Assembly: GCF_020921035.1 (NCBI RefSeq)
Contig: NC_063151.1
Location: 33,300,934-33,364,933, forward strand
Direction of reading: 5' to 3'
Length of the DNA stretch: 64,000 nucleotides
Origin: Rhodamnia argentea
Taxonomy: Eukaryota; Streptophyta; Magnoliopsida; Myrtales; Myrtaceae
Below are positions 11,193 through 23,428 of this stretch, piece by piece. Below the pieces are notes generated by a model. That model was not told the origin of the DNA and ran no database searches. It saw nothing but the letters and a program-made list of their open reading frames with translations. The stretch's first letter is position 1, and each line of letters opens with the position of its first letter. Position numbers and translations under genes: made by a program.

Positions 11193-13300
11193 TTTAAAAA
11201 AATATTATAACAATCGCATATCTATGAATTTTTTTAGCTTAATGTGTAATTAAATAATTAAATTTTAATAGTTCCCAAAAAATACAATTAAATCTCACGT
11301 ATTTTGAATCTAATGCAATCAAATTCTCCTAGCGATCATAAAATCACTTAGCTGACTTGGCACGCCCAAATACAAAGTGGAGTTTCTAAAAACTCGTTGC
11401 CGTATGTGATACTAATGTGACTTGATAAGGCAAGAGCTAGAGTTGTCAAACGGAACGGATTTTTTTTAGGGCATGCCATACATTCAGAGGCTACGTCTCG
11501 TTCGGTCCGAAACATTACGATCTTGACATGGGCCCATGTGCCACGTCATATAGGCCCATCTATTCTTGTAATGGACTGGACGAGGGCAACGCTGGGCCTT
11601 GGGATTTGGGCTCACTGTTCCCAGGTTTAAAACTCATGAACTTGTCTGCTGCAGTTTTATGATACAATTCATTTTCTATTTCATTTTATTTTCGCGTCCG
11701 TTGTCCTAATTACGACTTGGAGTCGATAAAACATGAAAAAATCATTCCGAATGTCTGAAATTTCTACTTACTCTAGTTAGCAAAACCTCGAAAACCGCCA
11801 AATCTTAGGTGCTCCTGCTGTTTGAATTTGAAGCTGGAACATTGTCCACGTCACTGATTCACACAAAGAAGTTGCTGAAATTTGAAGCTCCTAGTTCAGA
11901 TTGAATATTATGTCTTTGGTCTGGGCTCAACTCTATGGATCTCTTGCCTCGGGTTCTTAAATTTGTTGGCGCACACAACACGTTTTAGCCTTTAACATCA
12001 TTCGTTTGTTAAAATCATACATAAAAAGCTTTCAAATTGAGCAAATTCCAAATATCTGCAAAGCAACTTAAGTCCCAGAAAGCACACATCAGAGTATAGC
12101 CTTGCGGTTGTAAGCACGCTCTTGGTTGTCGCGGCAAACGCTTGGCCGCCAATTTACCGGATTCAGTAATGAGTATGTGTCGAAATGATTCGAGAAGGAT
12201 CGGTGCTTAAAAAAAAAACATGTGCGTCTTGTTTTCGCTCGAGTGATGCACGTTTCGCGCCAATTTATCAGCATCGCCTTGTGGTCCACAGAAGATAATA
12301 AAAGAAGGATTTTTTTTTTATTTTTATGAAAGGTCGTGATATGACGATGCATGGCAACAACGAACGAGGTAAGCTGGGCCACAGGCGGAGCCCCGACTGA
12401 TAGATAACCCATCGCATCAGATCCGATAACCCATCCCTCTTGACATTTATGAAATCGACCAGAGAACCGGGTTGCCTGTCGGCATCGTTGACCTTTACCG
12501 GCTTTAGCGGGGCGATCTGGGTCCAATTGGACGGAGGAAACACGTTTTGACCAGAAGCAACGCGTGCGTGCTCGCTCTTGCTTGCCATTGTCCCAAAGTC
12601 TTGTCCTAACCAATACAAATTAACACTACTAATACTTTAAAAAAACAAAGACAAATCCCCTGTCCGGTGCACGATAACGAGGAGCCGCCAATGTGATTTT
12701 GGTCAATATCATACAAAAGAAAGAAAGCCAAAAAAAAAAAAGAAAACCAAACTTCAATAAAGTACCAGCAAGGAAATCGCATGGAGCACGCCATGGTCGA
12801 GCACGATAAAAGCCCAAAAAAAAAAAAAAAAAGAGAAAGGAATTTCCCTTTTCAGGCCTTTTTTTTACCTGATCTTTTATTTTTCTTGTAATTTATTTCG
12901 TGGTATCGATATTTACATAAGAATTGTCTAAAAAAAGTGTCAAAGTCTAGCACTAATACATATGAAATAGAGGTTACATAATAATAACATACCGAATTAA
13001 TGCGCGGAGAGCATGGATTTGCCATATAAACTTGAACAATTTGTACCAATCTTGACCCCCGATGAGTGCTTTATAGTGTATCCGATGCTCGATTAGTCTC
13101 ATTTGGGTACGTTAGCATACGAAAAGCATACTTACTTTACGACCCAGAAGGCAATACCATCTTTCGCAATTCCTCCGGTGAAGATCAACCAAAAAAAAAT
13201 TAATATATAGACAACTAGGCGGCAACCCATGTCAAAAAAAAAAAAAAAACAACCCGTTAATATAAACTTTTTATTCGTATAATTAACGTTAATGTTTTTA
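11193..13300. other. Gene-poor spacer
   Basis: It holds AT-rich sequence with a dispersed-repeat fragment at about 11230-11345, an hAT-end-like start (gctagagttgtcaaacggaacgg) near 11440, and a minus-strand open frame (12089-12613) in GC-richer DNA that I cannot match to any family. Poly-A/T runs occur at 12725, 12815 and 13230. Nothing here is a supported gene. Confidence 0.4.
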
Positions 13301-13785
13301 GAGAAATTTTCAAATAAGAGCTCGAACTGCCTTTATTTTCTCAAATAAATGCATAAAGTACTCTCATTATTTCAAGAATGGCTTCATCGAGGGAATTTTT
13401 GCCATTTATTTTTCTTTAATGGCAAGGCAGCCCTTGCATGGATTTGGCGAGGCCCGACTTGGCCTGGGGCCAATAAAGCCGACAAGCAACCCTTGCCCTA
13501 CCTAGGCAAGGCAACCCTCGATGGCCCAGGCAAGGCCAATGTGGGTTGTCCTCGCCTGTGGGTGACAAGGGCGTCGGTGGCCGGCCATTGCCTAAGACCG
13601 GCCATTGGCGAGAAGGATGGGAAAAAAAGGAAAAATTTATAAAAAATCAAATGACAAAAATGTCTTTGATCGGACCCTTTTTAGAAAAAGTGAGAGCACT
13701 TCGTGCCCTCATTTGAAATAAAGTTCATTTCAGATTTTTATTTGAGAAAATGAGGACATTTCGGATACTTATTTAAAAATTTCCC
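13301..13785. mobile_element. Mutator-like non-autonomous element with 9-bp target duplication
   Basis: The element starts GAGAAATTTTCAAATAAG and ends with the inverted counterpart CTTATTTAAAAATTTCCC. The inverted similarity continues inward through TTTTCTCAAATAAA on the left and its complement on the right. It is flanked by a perfect 9-bp direct repeat ATGTTTTTA at 13292-13300 and 13786-13794. Long TIRs plus a 9-bp duplication are the hallmark of Mutator-like elements. The core (13425-13625) is strikingly GC-rich, with repeated 'gcaaggc/aaccctcg/ggccg' words, and has no transposase. Confidence 0.85.
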
Positions 13786-15589
13786 ATGTTTTTATGTTCA
13801 ATGTCCAAATTTTCGGAGAGAGTTAGATTATATAAGAAAAAGGAAGGAAGGATAAAAATAAGTCTGTCCTAAAGTTTATGCCTTGCGAATTCCTTCGTCG
13901 CTGCCCATGCGTGGAGTCGACGAAAACCATTCCTTCTCTGTGACGTTGATTATTAATTATTTTCTTAAGAGGGAGTTATAACAAGATGAAGATACAATCG
14001 GCCTCTGCTTTTGCAATGATCACGCCCGAAGATTTCATTCATCTATTAAGAAAGTCGTTCTCTGCTGGAAATTTAGGCTTGCGGTACCGCTACATGCGTA
14101 GATTAACTCACTTTTCTTTGTAATGGTCACGTTAATAATAAAATTTATCGCTTCAACAATACAAAAGAGCCTGTAAATACTCATGCAACGTCTCCTGTTT
14201 ATAGATCTGCGGCCGTCTTTATACAGTTACATCATTAACATTTTTTCTTAATCACTATACCATTGAAATGAAACACTTAACTATTCTTTCAATAAGCAAA
14301 AGTTAAGTCAAAATTAATCATTTTCTTTTAAGATGTGGAAATTGGAAATGGGACAAAGGATGAAGTTAATTGCACTTTGACCCAGTACATAGTTTCTCTC
14401 CTAAATTATAGTTTTCCAAAAGATATGCTCTTTTTGGTTAATTGGGACTCGAGAGTGCTTTTCAGCTTAACTTGATTTGGGACCTAAGTCTGGGAATTTG
14501 ATCTTTATTGAACAATTTTTCCACGAGGAATATAAACTGTTTCATAAGAATTGAGTTGAATTACATATTATAAACATCTTAATCAAGCTAGCTCTTGTTC
14601 CTTTTTTTTTTTTTTATGGTTGGGGCATATCATGCGTTTCTTTCCAAGGATCTCACATTTGTTTGCGTCCGCGACATTTCATTCTCTTTTGGACAGGTCC
14701 ATGCGACAGTGATGTTCGATTAATGAAAGCAAGAATCTCACATCATTGTTAAAATAGATTAATTTATGGTCTGTTCATTTCACTGTAAATAAATAATTTT
14801 AAAAAACGGGCCCTTATATCTATACAAATGAATGCACAAAAAAAAAAGCATCGATAATGGAAATATTTTCATAGACTAAGTGTTTTTTGAAAAAAAAAAA
14901 ATTGAATCATTCATTTTCGGAAAAACAAATAAAGTCGCAAAGGCTAATTTATTTCACAGGATCCGGAGGGTTTTGTTCCTAAGAATTTTACGAGCGAACG
15001 CTCCATTAAATTTCCCATCCTTCATCAGCACGTTTCTTCGAGGAAAACCTCGAAAAGTGACGTCACAATTATAAATTGAAATATTGCGATTAGCTTAGAA
15101 AATATGGGAAGTGAATTTGCACAATAAATCTTTTGATGACTGGGAATCGGGGCCCACTTTGTCGAGAAATGCAATCGTATATCTGACTCTGGACGCTGAA
15201 TTGACTATAAATTCATACTAGACCATGAGAAAGTCAAATTGGGTTTTTTCCTCCTCGTGCCATTGACCATGCTTAACAGTCTAATCCCAATTATCGTCAA
15301 ATTGTGCAACTACCGGCAGTTGACTCGTAATTCGTGGTCATGAAAAACATAACAATGGAACAATATATACAAGTATATAATTTAGGTAAACGCAGGCATA
15401 AGGTATGTACCCGTGCAAGTTTATGTCAATGCATGCAATGCCCACCGGTGATTTTGTGGGGATTAGGACACTACACGCTTTCTTTCTTTGTTTTTGACGA
15501 CTCGAGTGTCATAACTTCTACAAAATGTCAGCTTAAGTAATGTAACTTTCAACCGATTAGGTGAGTGTCGTGACTTTTCAATGGTATTC
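13786..15589. other. Gene-poor spacer
   Basis: AT-rich DNA with a few mononucleotide runs. Open frames are short and lack family signatures. Nothing else is supported. Confidence 0.35.
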
Positions 15590-15980
15590 ACTCAAGTGAT
15601 TTGTGTGCGGCGCTCACTTTAGTACCAATTTTTTTTAAAAACGATTTTTTCGGTGCCAACTCCGGTGAAGTTTGTTGGAAATCTGACATGACATCTACGT
15701 AGCTTGCCGGAGCTTCCAAGTCGATTAAAACAATAAATTAAAAAATAATAAAAAATCCACAAAATATTAAAAAATTTAAAAATAAACTAATAAAAAATAG
15801 TGAAGCGGTTGCAGCAGCGATGGATCACAACCCTCGCCGCCGCCGCCGCCCCACCATCGTTGGCAATGGCCGGCGAGGGGTGGAGGATGGCCGAGGGGGT
15901 TCGCCGAGCCCGACGACCCCACCGAGGCCTCGCAAACCCACGGCGAGGCCGACCTCGCCCAGATTTGGTAATTTACTAAA
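15590..15980. repeat. Transposon-like fragment with GC-rich core
   Basis: An AT-rich arm (about 15590-15800; 'gagtgtcgtgacttttcaatgg', 'gtaccaattttt', 'gtgccaactccggtgaag') leads abruptly into a GC-rich core (15800-15965) with CGCCGCCGCCGCCGCC and 'ggcgagg/cgaggcc' words. The layout matches the other core-bearing elements in this window. The second arm was not found, so it may be truncated or nested. Confidence 0.4.
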
Positions 15981-17895
15981 AAAATTAACGTAGAATTGTT
16001 GAAGCTTGGTAATTTATTAAAAAAATGAGAAATTCTTGACACCAACTCTTCTCCTCCAAGCCACGATATGTTATTACCAAAATAATATATTTAAAAAAAA
16101 AATCCCTGCTTGATGACTCGGATTGCGTCAATTTTGTCCAAAATCCCGTGGAAATCTTTTGTCCCTGCAATTCAGTTTAGGACAGCGATGTCCGTGAACC
16201 TTAAGATACGTCGCCTCTGTATTCTTTAGAGAGGGGAATTTGGTTAGTGAAAGAAGCTTTGATTCAATCAATGCTATAACCTAAAATCAAAAATTGGTTA
16301 ACGGGTACTCAAGGAATCTCCGGCAAAGATTATTAATTTTTTTTTTCAAACCAGACAGTGTAAACGTGTGTTATGTCGTCGAGTCGATTAAGTAATTTGT
16401 TTACTAGACAATTCAACCGCGCTAAACGCCAGTGGTTAATTTTGAGCGTAGTACCAAAATACTGATGGCATTTATCTCTGCAAGTACTATGTCCCGGTCA
16501 ATGGATGTGAGAGACAGGTGCCCTATAAAATGGCCCCAATAAGCTTATTAAGGGCAAATATCTACACCGGTTTAAAGATCAATCAGAGATGGGTCGACCT
16601 ATTTTCGAGTATTCCAGTAAGATTCACAATTCCTTATCGGATCTACATGTGAACGAAGAGATTACGATCTCAACTTCGTGAGATCGATTAACTACGAACA
16701 AGTCAAGATCGGGACAGGATAGCTTTTAATGGAAATCCATCGGTTTCATTGGCCTTGAGTCGGGGTTTCTAAATATGCGCGAATCGTTTTTAGCATCACA
16801 CCACTATTTTACGGAAAATTATTAGATGCTTTTGATCAAAGAGCAATTTCGAAAAACCTAATTTCAATAATTAAATCACGACAGTATGGATAATTTCAGA
16901 TTCATGTATGGACACAATTCATTAAACGATTCCCCTTGAACAGACACGAGAAGAAACCCTTTTTTTTTCGAACAACACAAGGTACAATTCGAAAAAGCGA
17001 ACCCAAAAAGAAAAAAAGGTGATTTTACTTTTGGATATGCTTCATTCTATTTCCAACTCGAGGAACCTATACTGTGAATGCTTTCTGGAGAAAAAATCAA
17101 TTTAGACCGCAATATCGATTATCTATGGATGGAACATTCCCCTTTGTCTTCGGAATCCGAAATTCCTCCAATTTTTGGAAACTTTATTTTCCAAGATCTC
17201 AAAATTTGGACCGAGGGCCGGAGACCGCTCTCGGTCGGAACCGAAAACATTTTTCATAGTCACGTGAAAATTTTGAATTCCTCGTACCATTGTTTCGCAT
17301 AAATCCAACCAAAAAAAAAAAAGGAAACCCTATAACTTTATCCTCTCCATCTCCACTTTCCCCCCCAAAAAAAAAGAAGAAGAAGAAAGAAATATATTTA
17401 ACTGGATAATTAATATTGTGGATAAGGAATTAAAATGGCTAATATTATTTCCATAAACGGGATGAAGAAAGGAACTTCACCGGAGCAGCTCCGGCGAGAG
17501 AACGGGGAGATACTCGGTAAATACAGAGGGGAGAGAAGGGTAGTTACCGGTGACCGGTGAACACTGCCTCCCCGCCTTCCCACCTAACCCTCGGTAAATA
17601 AATAAATAAAAATTAAAAAAATAAAAAGACCGAATCGCCAACTTGGCACTGGGGAGGTCCCCCAATCTCCGAGGTCAGACTCGCGTCCTTATTATCCACG
17701 TAGGACTGCCCTAAATTTTTTTTATTTTTTATTTTTCCTATTTCGCCCCCACCCCTCGTGTCCCCACTCCACCGGCTATTGCCGGTATCTTCTCTTACAT
17801 AAATATAAAACTTTTCATTTAAAACATCCCCAAAATAATCAGCTTGTGATCTCTCTCTCTCTCTCTATCTGTCTGGCTGCCTGCCTGGGCTTTGC
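15981..17895. other. Gene-poor spacer and distal invertase promoter
   Basis: No gene signal. About 17020-17290 contains frames on both strands with 'GPNFEIL/NLDRGPE' wording that I do not recognise. A CT-rich tract (17851-17866) lies just upstream of the TATA-like box. Confidence 0.35.
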
Positions 17896-17903
17896 TATAA
17901 ATA
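17896..17903 (+). promoter_or_regulatory. Candidate TATA box of the invertase gene
   Basis: TATAAATA occurs in a compact context about 850 bases before the invertase ATG and just before a pyrimidine-rich leader. It is the best TATA match in the upstream region. The transcription start would be expected about 30 bases downstream. Confidence 0.45.
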
Positions 17904-18745
17904 ACAGCTCGCGACGCCATGCCTCTTTTTCCCCCCTCCTCCTCTCTCTCCCTCCCCCATTTCCTATCCGCGGAGAAAGCGCCGGCGACCGGCCGGAGAA
18001 TATCCTCTCGCTCTTCTCCCCTGCCCGGCGGCGTCCCCTCGAGGTTCGGGTCCCTGTCTCTCGTTCTCGGAGTTTCGAGTGACGGTGTCGTCGCTGTTTT
18101 TCCCCTTGGGTCTTTGATCGGTGTGCATTAGCGGGTGCGGCAGATCTGGTCTTTTCTTAATTAGCTTCACCCTCTGGTCAAAGCCTGCAAATTTAGCTGA
18201 TCCTTTTGGTGCTCCATGCGTTTGGCTCCGTTTTGGAGGTGGATCTCGCATTTGACGCCGTGCGTGTTGCCGTTTATATTGCGTCCCTTCTCGAGAGTCG
18301 GGAATCTGTTTGCTTAGTTTTTTTGCATTTTGCAGTCATCGTTGAGAATGTCGCATGTTTTTCCTCGACGTTTGGTGGTATCTTTGTATGTAGAGGATAT
18401 GAGGATTCAGAATGTGCATGTAGATTCTAGCTGCGGGCTCTGTCTGAAACTTCTCGTGTTGACAATCTTGCTCTATAGTAAAAAGAATGTGACTGATTGG
18501 TTTGGAAAGGGTAATCAGCAGCTAATTGTGGTAAAAAGTAGGCTTCGCTATTATCTTGCAACCCAAAAAGAAAGACTATCAGGCATACTTTGGGTTTTGA
18601 GCTGGTCTTCTGCTATGATCTTATTCCTTTTGCTGTACTAATCTCTTTTGACCATCAAGTAACCCTGTGATTTCATATGTTGGAAGACAGAGTCCTCTTT
18701 CACTGTGTGGTTTATAAGGAGCGATAACAAGGAGAAGGAGAAAAC
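17904..18745 (+). other. Invertase 5' leader, probably with an intron
   Basis: The first part (17920-18130) is CT/GC-rich, as in plant leaders, and then changes to T-rich, intron-like sequence (about 18150-18720). A leader intron is therefore likely, but I cannot fix its splice sites. Short frames in it have no homology. Confidence 0.35.
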
Positions 18746-21700
18746 ATGGACGGGACCAAAGAGACAGGAATGCGCAATGTTAGCTCGCACTGCTCGATCA
18801 ATGATATGTTTGACGAGGATTTCTCCCGTCTTCTTGACAAGCCGAAGCTTAACATCGAGCGGCAGAGATCTTTCGATGAGAGGTCCCTCAGTGAGCTCTC
18901 AATTGGGCTCACGAGGGTTGGATTGGATAACCTGGAGAGCACATATTCACCTGGGAGAAGGTCGGGGTTTGACACCCCAGCATCATCAACTCGCAACTCT
19001 TTTGAACCTCATCCTATGGTGGCTGATGCCTGGGAGGCTCTAAGAAAATCTCTGGTGTATTTCCGTGGTCAACCAGTGGGGACAATCGCTGCTGTTGACC
19101 ATGCTTCTGAGGAAGTCTTGAACTATGACCAGGTATAGGAATGGACCAAACAATGAAGGCTGTTCAGTGTTGGGTCAGATTCTACAGTTTGTATGGAATG
19201 CATCACAAAACAGGGATCAGAAATGCTTAAATTATATGCTAAAGCGGACCCTTAGAAATTGGCTGATTAAAACTATTGTAGCTTGGGACATTAGAACTCG
19301 ATAAAATGTGGAAAAGTCCCATTCGCCTCTGATTTCTAGAAATTCATAGATACGATTAGAATGATGTAGTGATGGTATCGATAAGGGGTAAGTTAAGAGT
19401 TGAGAAAGTGGTCTAGATGAGATTTTGATAATCATGTGCAGTATTTGTTGGGCTTGTCAGAGTTGATTGTGATGAACTTGACTGCCCTCGTAACTTGATT
19501 GGTGAGACAGTAAAGTTTAACGCTTTGAAACTTTCCTTTCGTCCTTGTGCTTGTTTAGGTGTTTGTTCGGGATTTTGTCCCCAGTGCACTGGCTTTTCTA
19601 ATGAATGGGGAGCCAGATATTGTCAAGAATTTCCTGTTGAAGACTTTACGTCTTCAAGGATGGGAGAAAAGAGTAGACAGATTCAAGCTTGGGGAAGGGG
19701 CAATGCCAGCTAGCTTCAAAGTCTTGCATGATCCTTTACGGAAAACAGATACTCTTGTTGCAGATTTTGGCGAGAGTGCAATTGGAAGAGTTGCACCAGT
19801 TGACTCCGGGTTTTGGTGGATTATCCTGCTTCGTGCCTATACGAAGTCCACGGGAGATCTGTCTTTGGCAGAGACGCCAGAGTGTCAGAAGGGGATGAGA
19901 CTTATATGTTCTCTTTGCCTGTCTGAGGGTTTCGATACTTTTCCTACTTTACTTTGTGCTGATGGTTGCTCAATGGTTGATCGAAGAATGGTGAGTAAAC
20001 CTCTCTCGATAACCATTTTTGTTCATTACATGTCATAATAGTAAGTGGATGTTAATGCTATTCTGGCTGTATCTAACTTCACTATCCCTCATTACCTATC
20101 ATTCCACCTCTCTGTAATTATGGGTGTTAGTGAACCGGCAGCCATTAAGGTATTTTTCACACATTTATTCAAAATTTTAAGTTGGCTAATCAGCCTAAAT
20201 GAACTATTTCTAGTTTTAATTAGATTGTGGGAATTCTGCCACCTTGTAGGTGAGATTTATGGAAGTAAATGAACGGAATCTGTAACCTTCACTTGATCTG
20301 ACAAAGCATTACTTAGACTCGCAACTATTACCATTTCGGTGATAACTTGCTCTGGTCATTGTAGAATTCCCTCTCCATTCAATTATGCGAGGAAAGTGAC
20401 GAGGATTATGGATAATGTTAGTCAAACTGGACTTTATCTTCTCTTATCCAACAAGCTTTTTATTTGTTAGTCTGACCTTATCTTTCCTTTAGGTCTTAGT
20501 CGAGTGTATTGAGAACTAAGTGATTATGTCACCAGTCGAAAGTTTGTACATGAATGAAACCTAATTTGACCTTCAGATAGTGCTATCAATGATGTGCTGC
20601 TGATTAAAGTGACCATCCACACTTATTGGTTCGTGGAGTTCCTTCGTCTCCGATGATCAATTTCATGTGAATTGGATTAACAATTTAGTGCATCTCTCAC
20701 TTGCATGGTAGACAGCTTCTTTAACAGCTATAATTTTTCATATTTGTGTTTTAACAACTGAGAATTGAATGAGATGATAAATCTTTACTTTCTCTAGTTG
20801 TGTTGCATGCCAAGAGAATGAGATGATACATCTGATTTTCCGTTTGCCTTCACTAGTAACTAAAATCATTTTCCCATTAGTTCTTGGGAAGAACTTATAA
20901 CATCGTATATGGATGTGTTTTCAGTTTGTCTTTTGACTTTATACTCTTTCCACGTACTGTAGCTGGCTTCTACTGGCTTTATATTATCTTGAAGGTTGGC
21001 ATTGACGCCTCTTTCGTTGAACTGATTTACAGGGCATCTATGGCTACCCAATAGAAATTCAGGCACTTTTCTTTATGGCTTTGAGATGTGCTTTGGCAAT
21101 GCTAAAACATGATGCGGAAGGAAAAGAATGCATCGAGAGAATTGTCAAACGCTTACATGCCTTGAGCTATCACATGCGAAGTTATTTCTGGCTTGACTTC
21201 CAACAACTAAATGACATATACCGATATAAAACTGAGGAATATTCCCATACTGCAGTAAATAAGTTTAATGTTATTCCTGATTCAATCCCGGAATGGGTAT
21301 TTGACTTTATGCCGACGCGTGGTGGTTACTTTATTGGCAATGTCAGTCCTGCAAGGATGGATTTCAGATGGTTTGCTTTGGGTAATTGTGTAGCAATATT
21401 GGCATCACTTGCTACTCCGGAGCAATCAATGGCTATTATGGATCTTATAGAAGCTCGCTGGGAGGAGTTGGTGGGGGAAATGCCTCTAAAAATAAGCTAT
21501 CCTGCTTTGGAAGGCCATGAATGGCGGATAGTGACTGGTTGTGATCCTAAGAATACCAGATGGAGTTATCACAATGGAGGATCTTGGCCAGGTCTGTTCC
21601 TTTCTTTTCTGATATATTCCTTCAAGTTATTCAGATTTATCATTTGGGAAACTTTCTTATATGTGATTATCATGTCTACGTCTTTCAATTGAAAAAATCT

Positions 21701-23428
21701 GGTCGTTGTTGGTATTCAATGATTAAGATGAATGGATTTATGAGTGGCTGTTAACAGATATGATGACATTAGAGCTTTAGGGAAGGGAGGAGTGGGAGAA
21801 TATGTTTACTGATAGTTCTGTTTTCTTACTTGGGTGTGCTTTTATGAGCTCTTTGGTTGGCAAGGACTGAGATTAAAAACAGTTCAAGAAGTAGCATTTA
21901 ATGGTAAAGCCACAAACCTTGGGTGTGCAAGGGATGCTCCTTCCTTCTTCCTTAATTGTGTGTGGAAACTGGGTGTCTGATCATTTTGTGGACTTGGAAT
22001 GTTTTCTTAAGAAGATCTTTACTAATAACACTCAGATTTAATATAATAAAGCCTTCACGGAGGCAAAGCAAAAATTGACTGCAAGCCTAGAGGCACCAGT
22101 TACTTGAAACCAGATAAATGCTTTATGTTACTTAAAAGAGTAACTAAGCGAATGAAACCACAATTTCACCTACTTGCCTTGGCAGTGGGGCAAAGTCAAA
22201 GCTAGTGTGGTTGAGATTCAGATAGCTGCTTCATCTTGACCTGGATGATGACGAAATATGCTCATATAACTGCTTCGGTGATTTACTTTATGCCCACGTG
22301 CATACTCGGGCTATTCACGTCATCTATGTGCATGATTCCCCAAAGTTGACTTTTATTGCCCGTAGTTATGATTTCTTAGTTGCTTGTTATTAATAAATGC
22401 ACATAAAAGAAAGTTTTTGGAAATTATGGACAAAGGATATGGTATGCTTATGATTTCTTAGTTGCTTGTTATTAATCAATGCACATAAAAGAAAGTTTTT
22501 GGAAATTATGGACGGAGGATATGGTATGCTTCTGCTGCTTGCATATATTTCCTGCTTTCAAACAGGGTAGATCATTTGGGGGGCGCAAAGATATTGATCT
22601 GAATCGATATGAGAACGAGACATCTTAATCTTCCCAAGTTTTGTCACTGGAATTTGTTGAAACCCTTTGTATTTAAGTGCACATTAAGCTCAATCATCTT
22701 CAATGATAGGTTGGTCTCCAATTAACTGATGATTTTGATAGGATCCACCATACTTCTTTGAACCCGATTTACTTCCTGCTGTAGCCGCTACTACGTATGA
22801 AGTCCAGGTCTAGCGTACGAACGAGCCAAGGGTCTAGGATTTTTTCTAAATAACTTTCAACCGTTTAATAGACAGCTCCTTTGAATCGGGTGCCCCCACA
22901 GTAAGAACTCTTGTAGTATGAAAGGGATGGCTGTAGGATCTCCACAATAACCTTGAGACTGATTATTTCAGTTGTGAATCCTTGAGCATGATTCAGTTTT
23001 AGGCATTTTAATAAAAGCAGATCCAAGTCCTGACTCTTCTTTCAGACTTTTTCCAAGCTATCTCATTCTTGGCTTGTGTTTCTAACTCAGCTCTCTCTTG
23101 GTATTACTGTTGCTCCATCATAACCAATGCAGTGCTTCTGTGGTTGTTAACGGCTGCTTGCATCAAGACTGGGCGGCCACAAATTGCGAGACGAGCAATT
23201 GATCTGGCTGAGACCCGTTTGTTGAAGGACAGCTGGCCGGAATATTATGATGGTACACTAGGTAGATATATTGGCAAGCAGGCAAGAAAGTACCAAACAT
23301 GGTCTATAGCAGGATATTTGGTGGCGAAGATGATGCTGGAGGATCCTTCACACTTGGGAATGATTTCCCTGGAAGAGGACAAGCAGATGAAGCCAGTGAT
23401 TAAGAGATCTTCTTCTTGGACTTGCTGA
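18746..23428 (+). CDS. Alkaline/neutral invertase (GH100), cytosolic CINV type
   Basis: Hydrolyses sucrose to glucose and fructose in the cytosol, feeding root and general carbon metabolism. Exons: 18746-19132, 19559-19990, 21033-21591 and 23133-23428; introns are GT..AG and the frame joins throughout, giving 557 aa (Arabidopsis CINV1 is 551). The N-terminus has the family's serine-rich regulatory region ([14 protein letters not shown]) and [12 protein letters not shown], with no transit peptide. The (alpha/alpha)6 barrel is complete: [41 protein letters not shown] with catalytic D211, and [20 protein letters not shown] with catalytic E436. It ends with [20 protein letters not shown]. The ATG is the first in frame at the exon start. 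A candidate poly(A) signal AATAAA is at 23606-23611. Neighbour genes match the Arabidopsis invertase/TCP blocks (At1g35580, At1g72000). Very sure of family. Confidence 0.96.
22367..22530 (+). repeat. Tandem direct duplication, 2 x 82 bp, in invertase intron 3
   Basis: The unit beginning TATGATTTCTTAGTTGC at 22367 recurs at 22449 with only a few substitutions. Near-identity suggests a recent duplication. It lies deep in the intron, away from the splice sites. Confidence 0.9.

Noticed and set aside
12089..12613. 174-codon minus-strand frame in GC-richer DNA
   Set aside because: Two overlapping frames are open, neither matches a known family, and there are no plausible splice partners.
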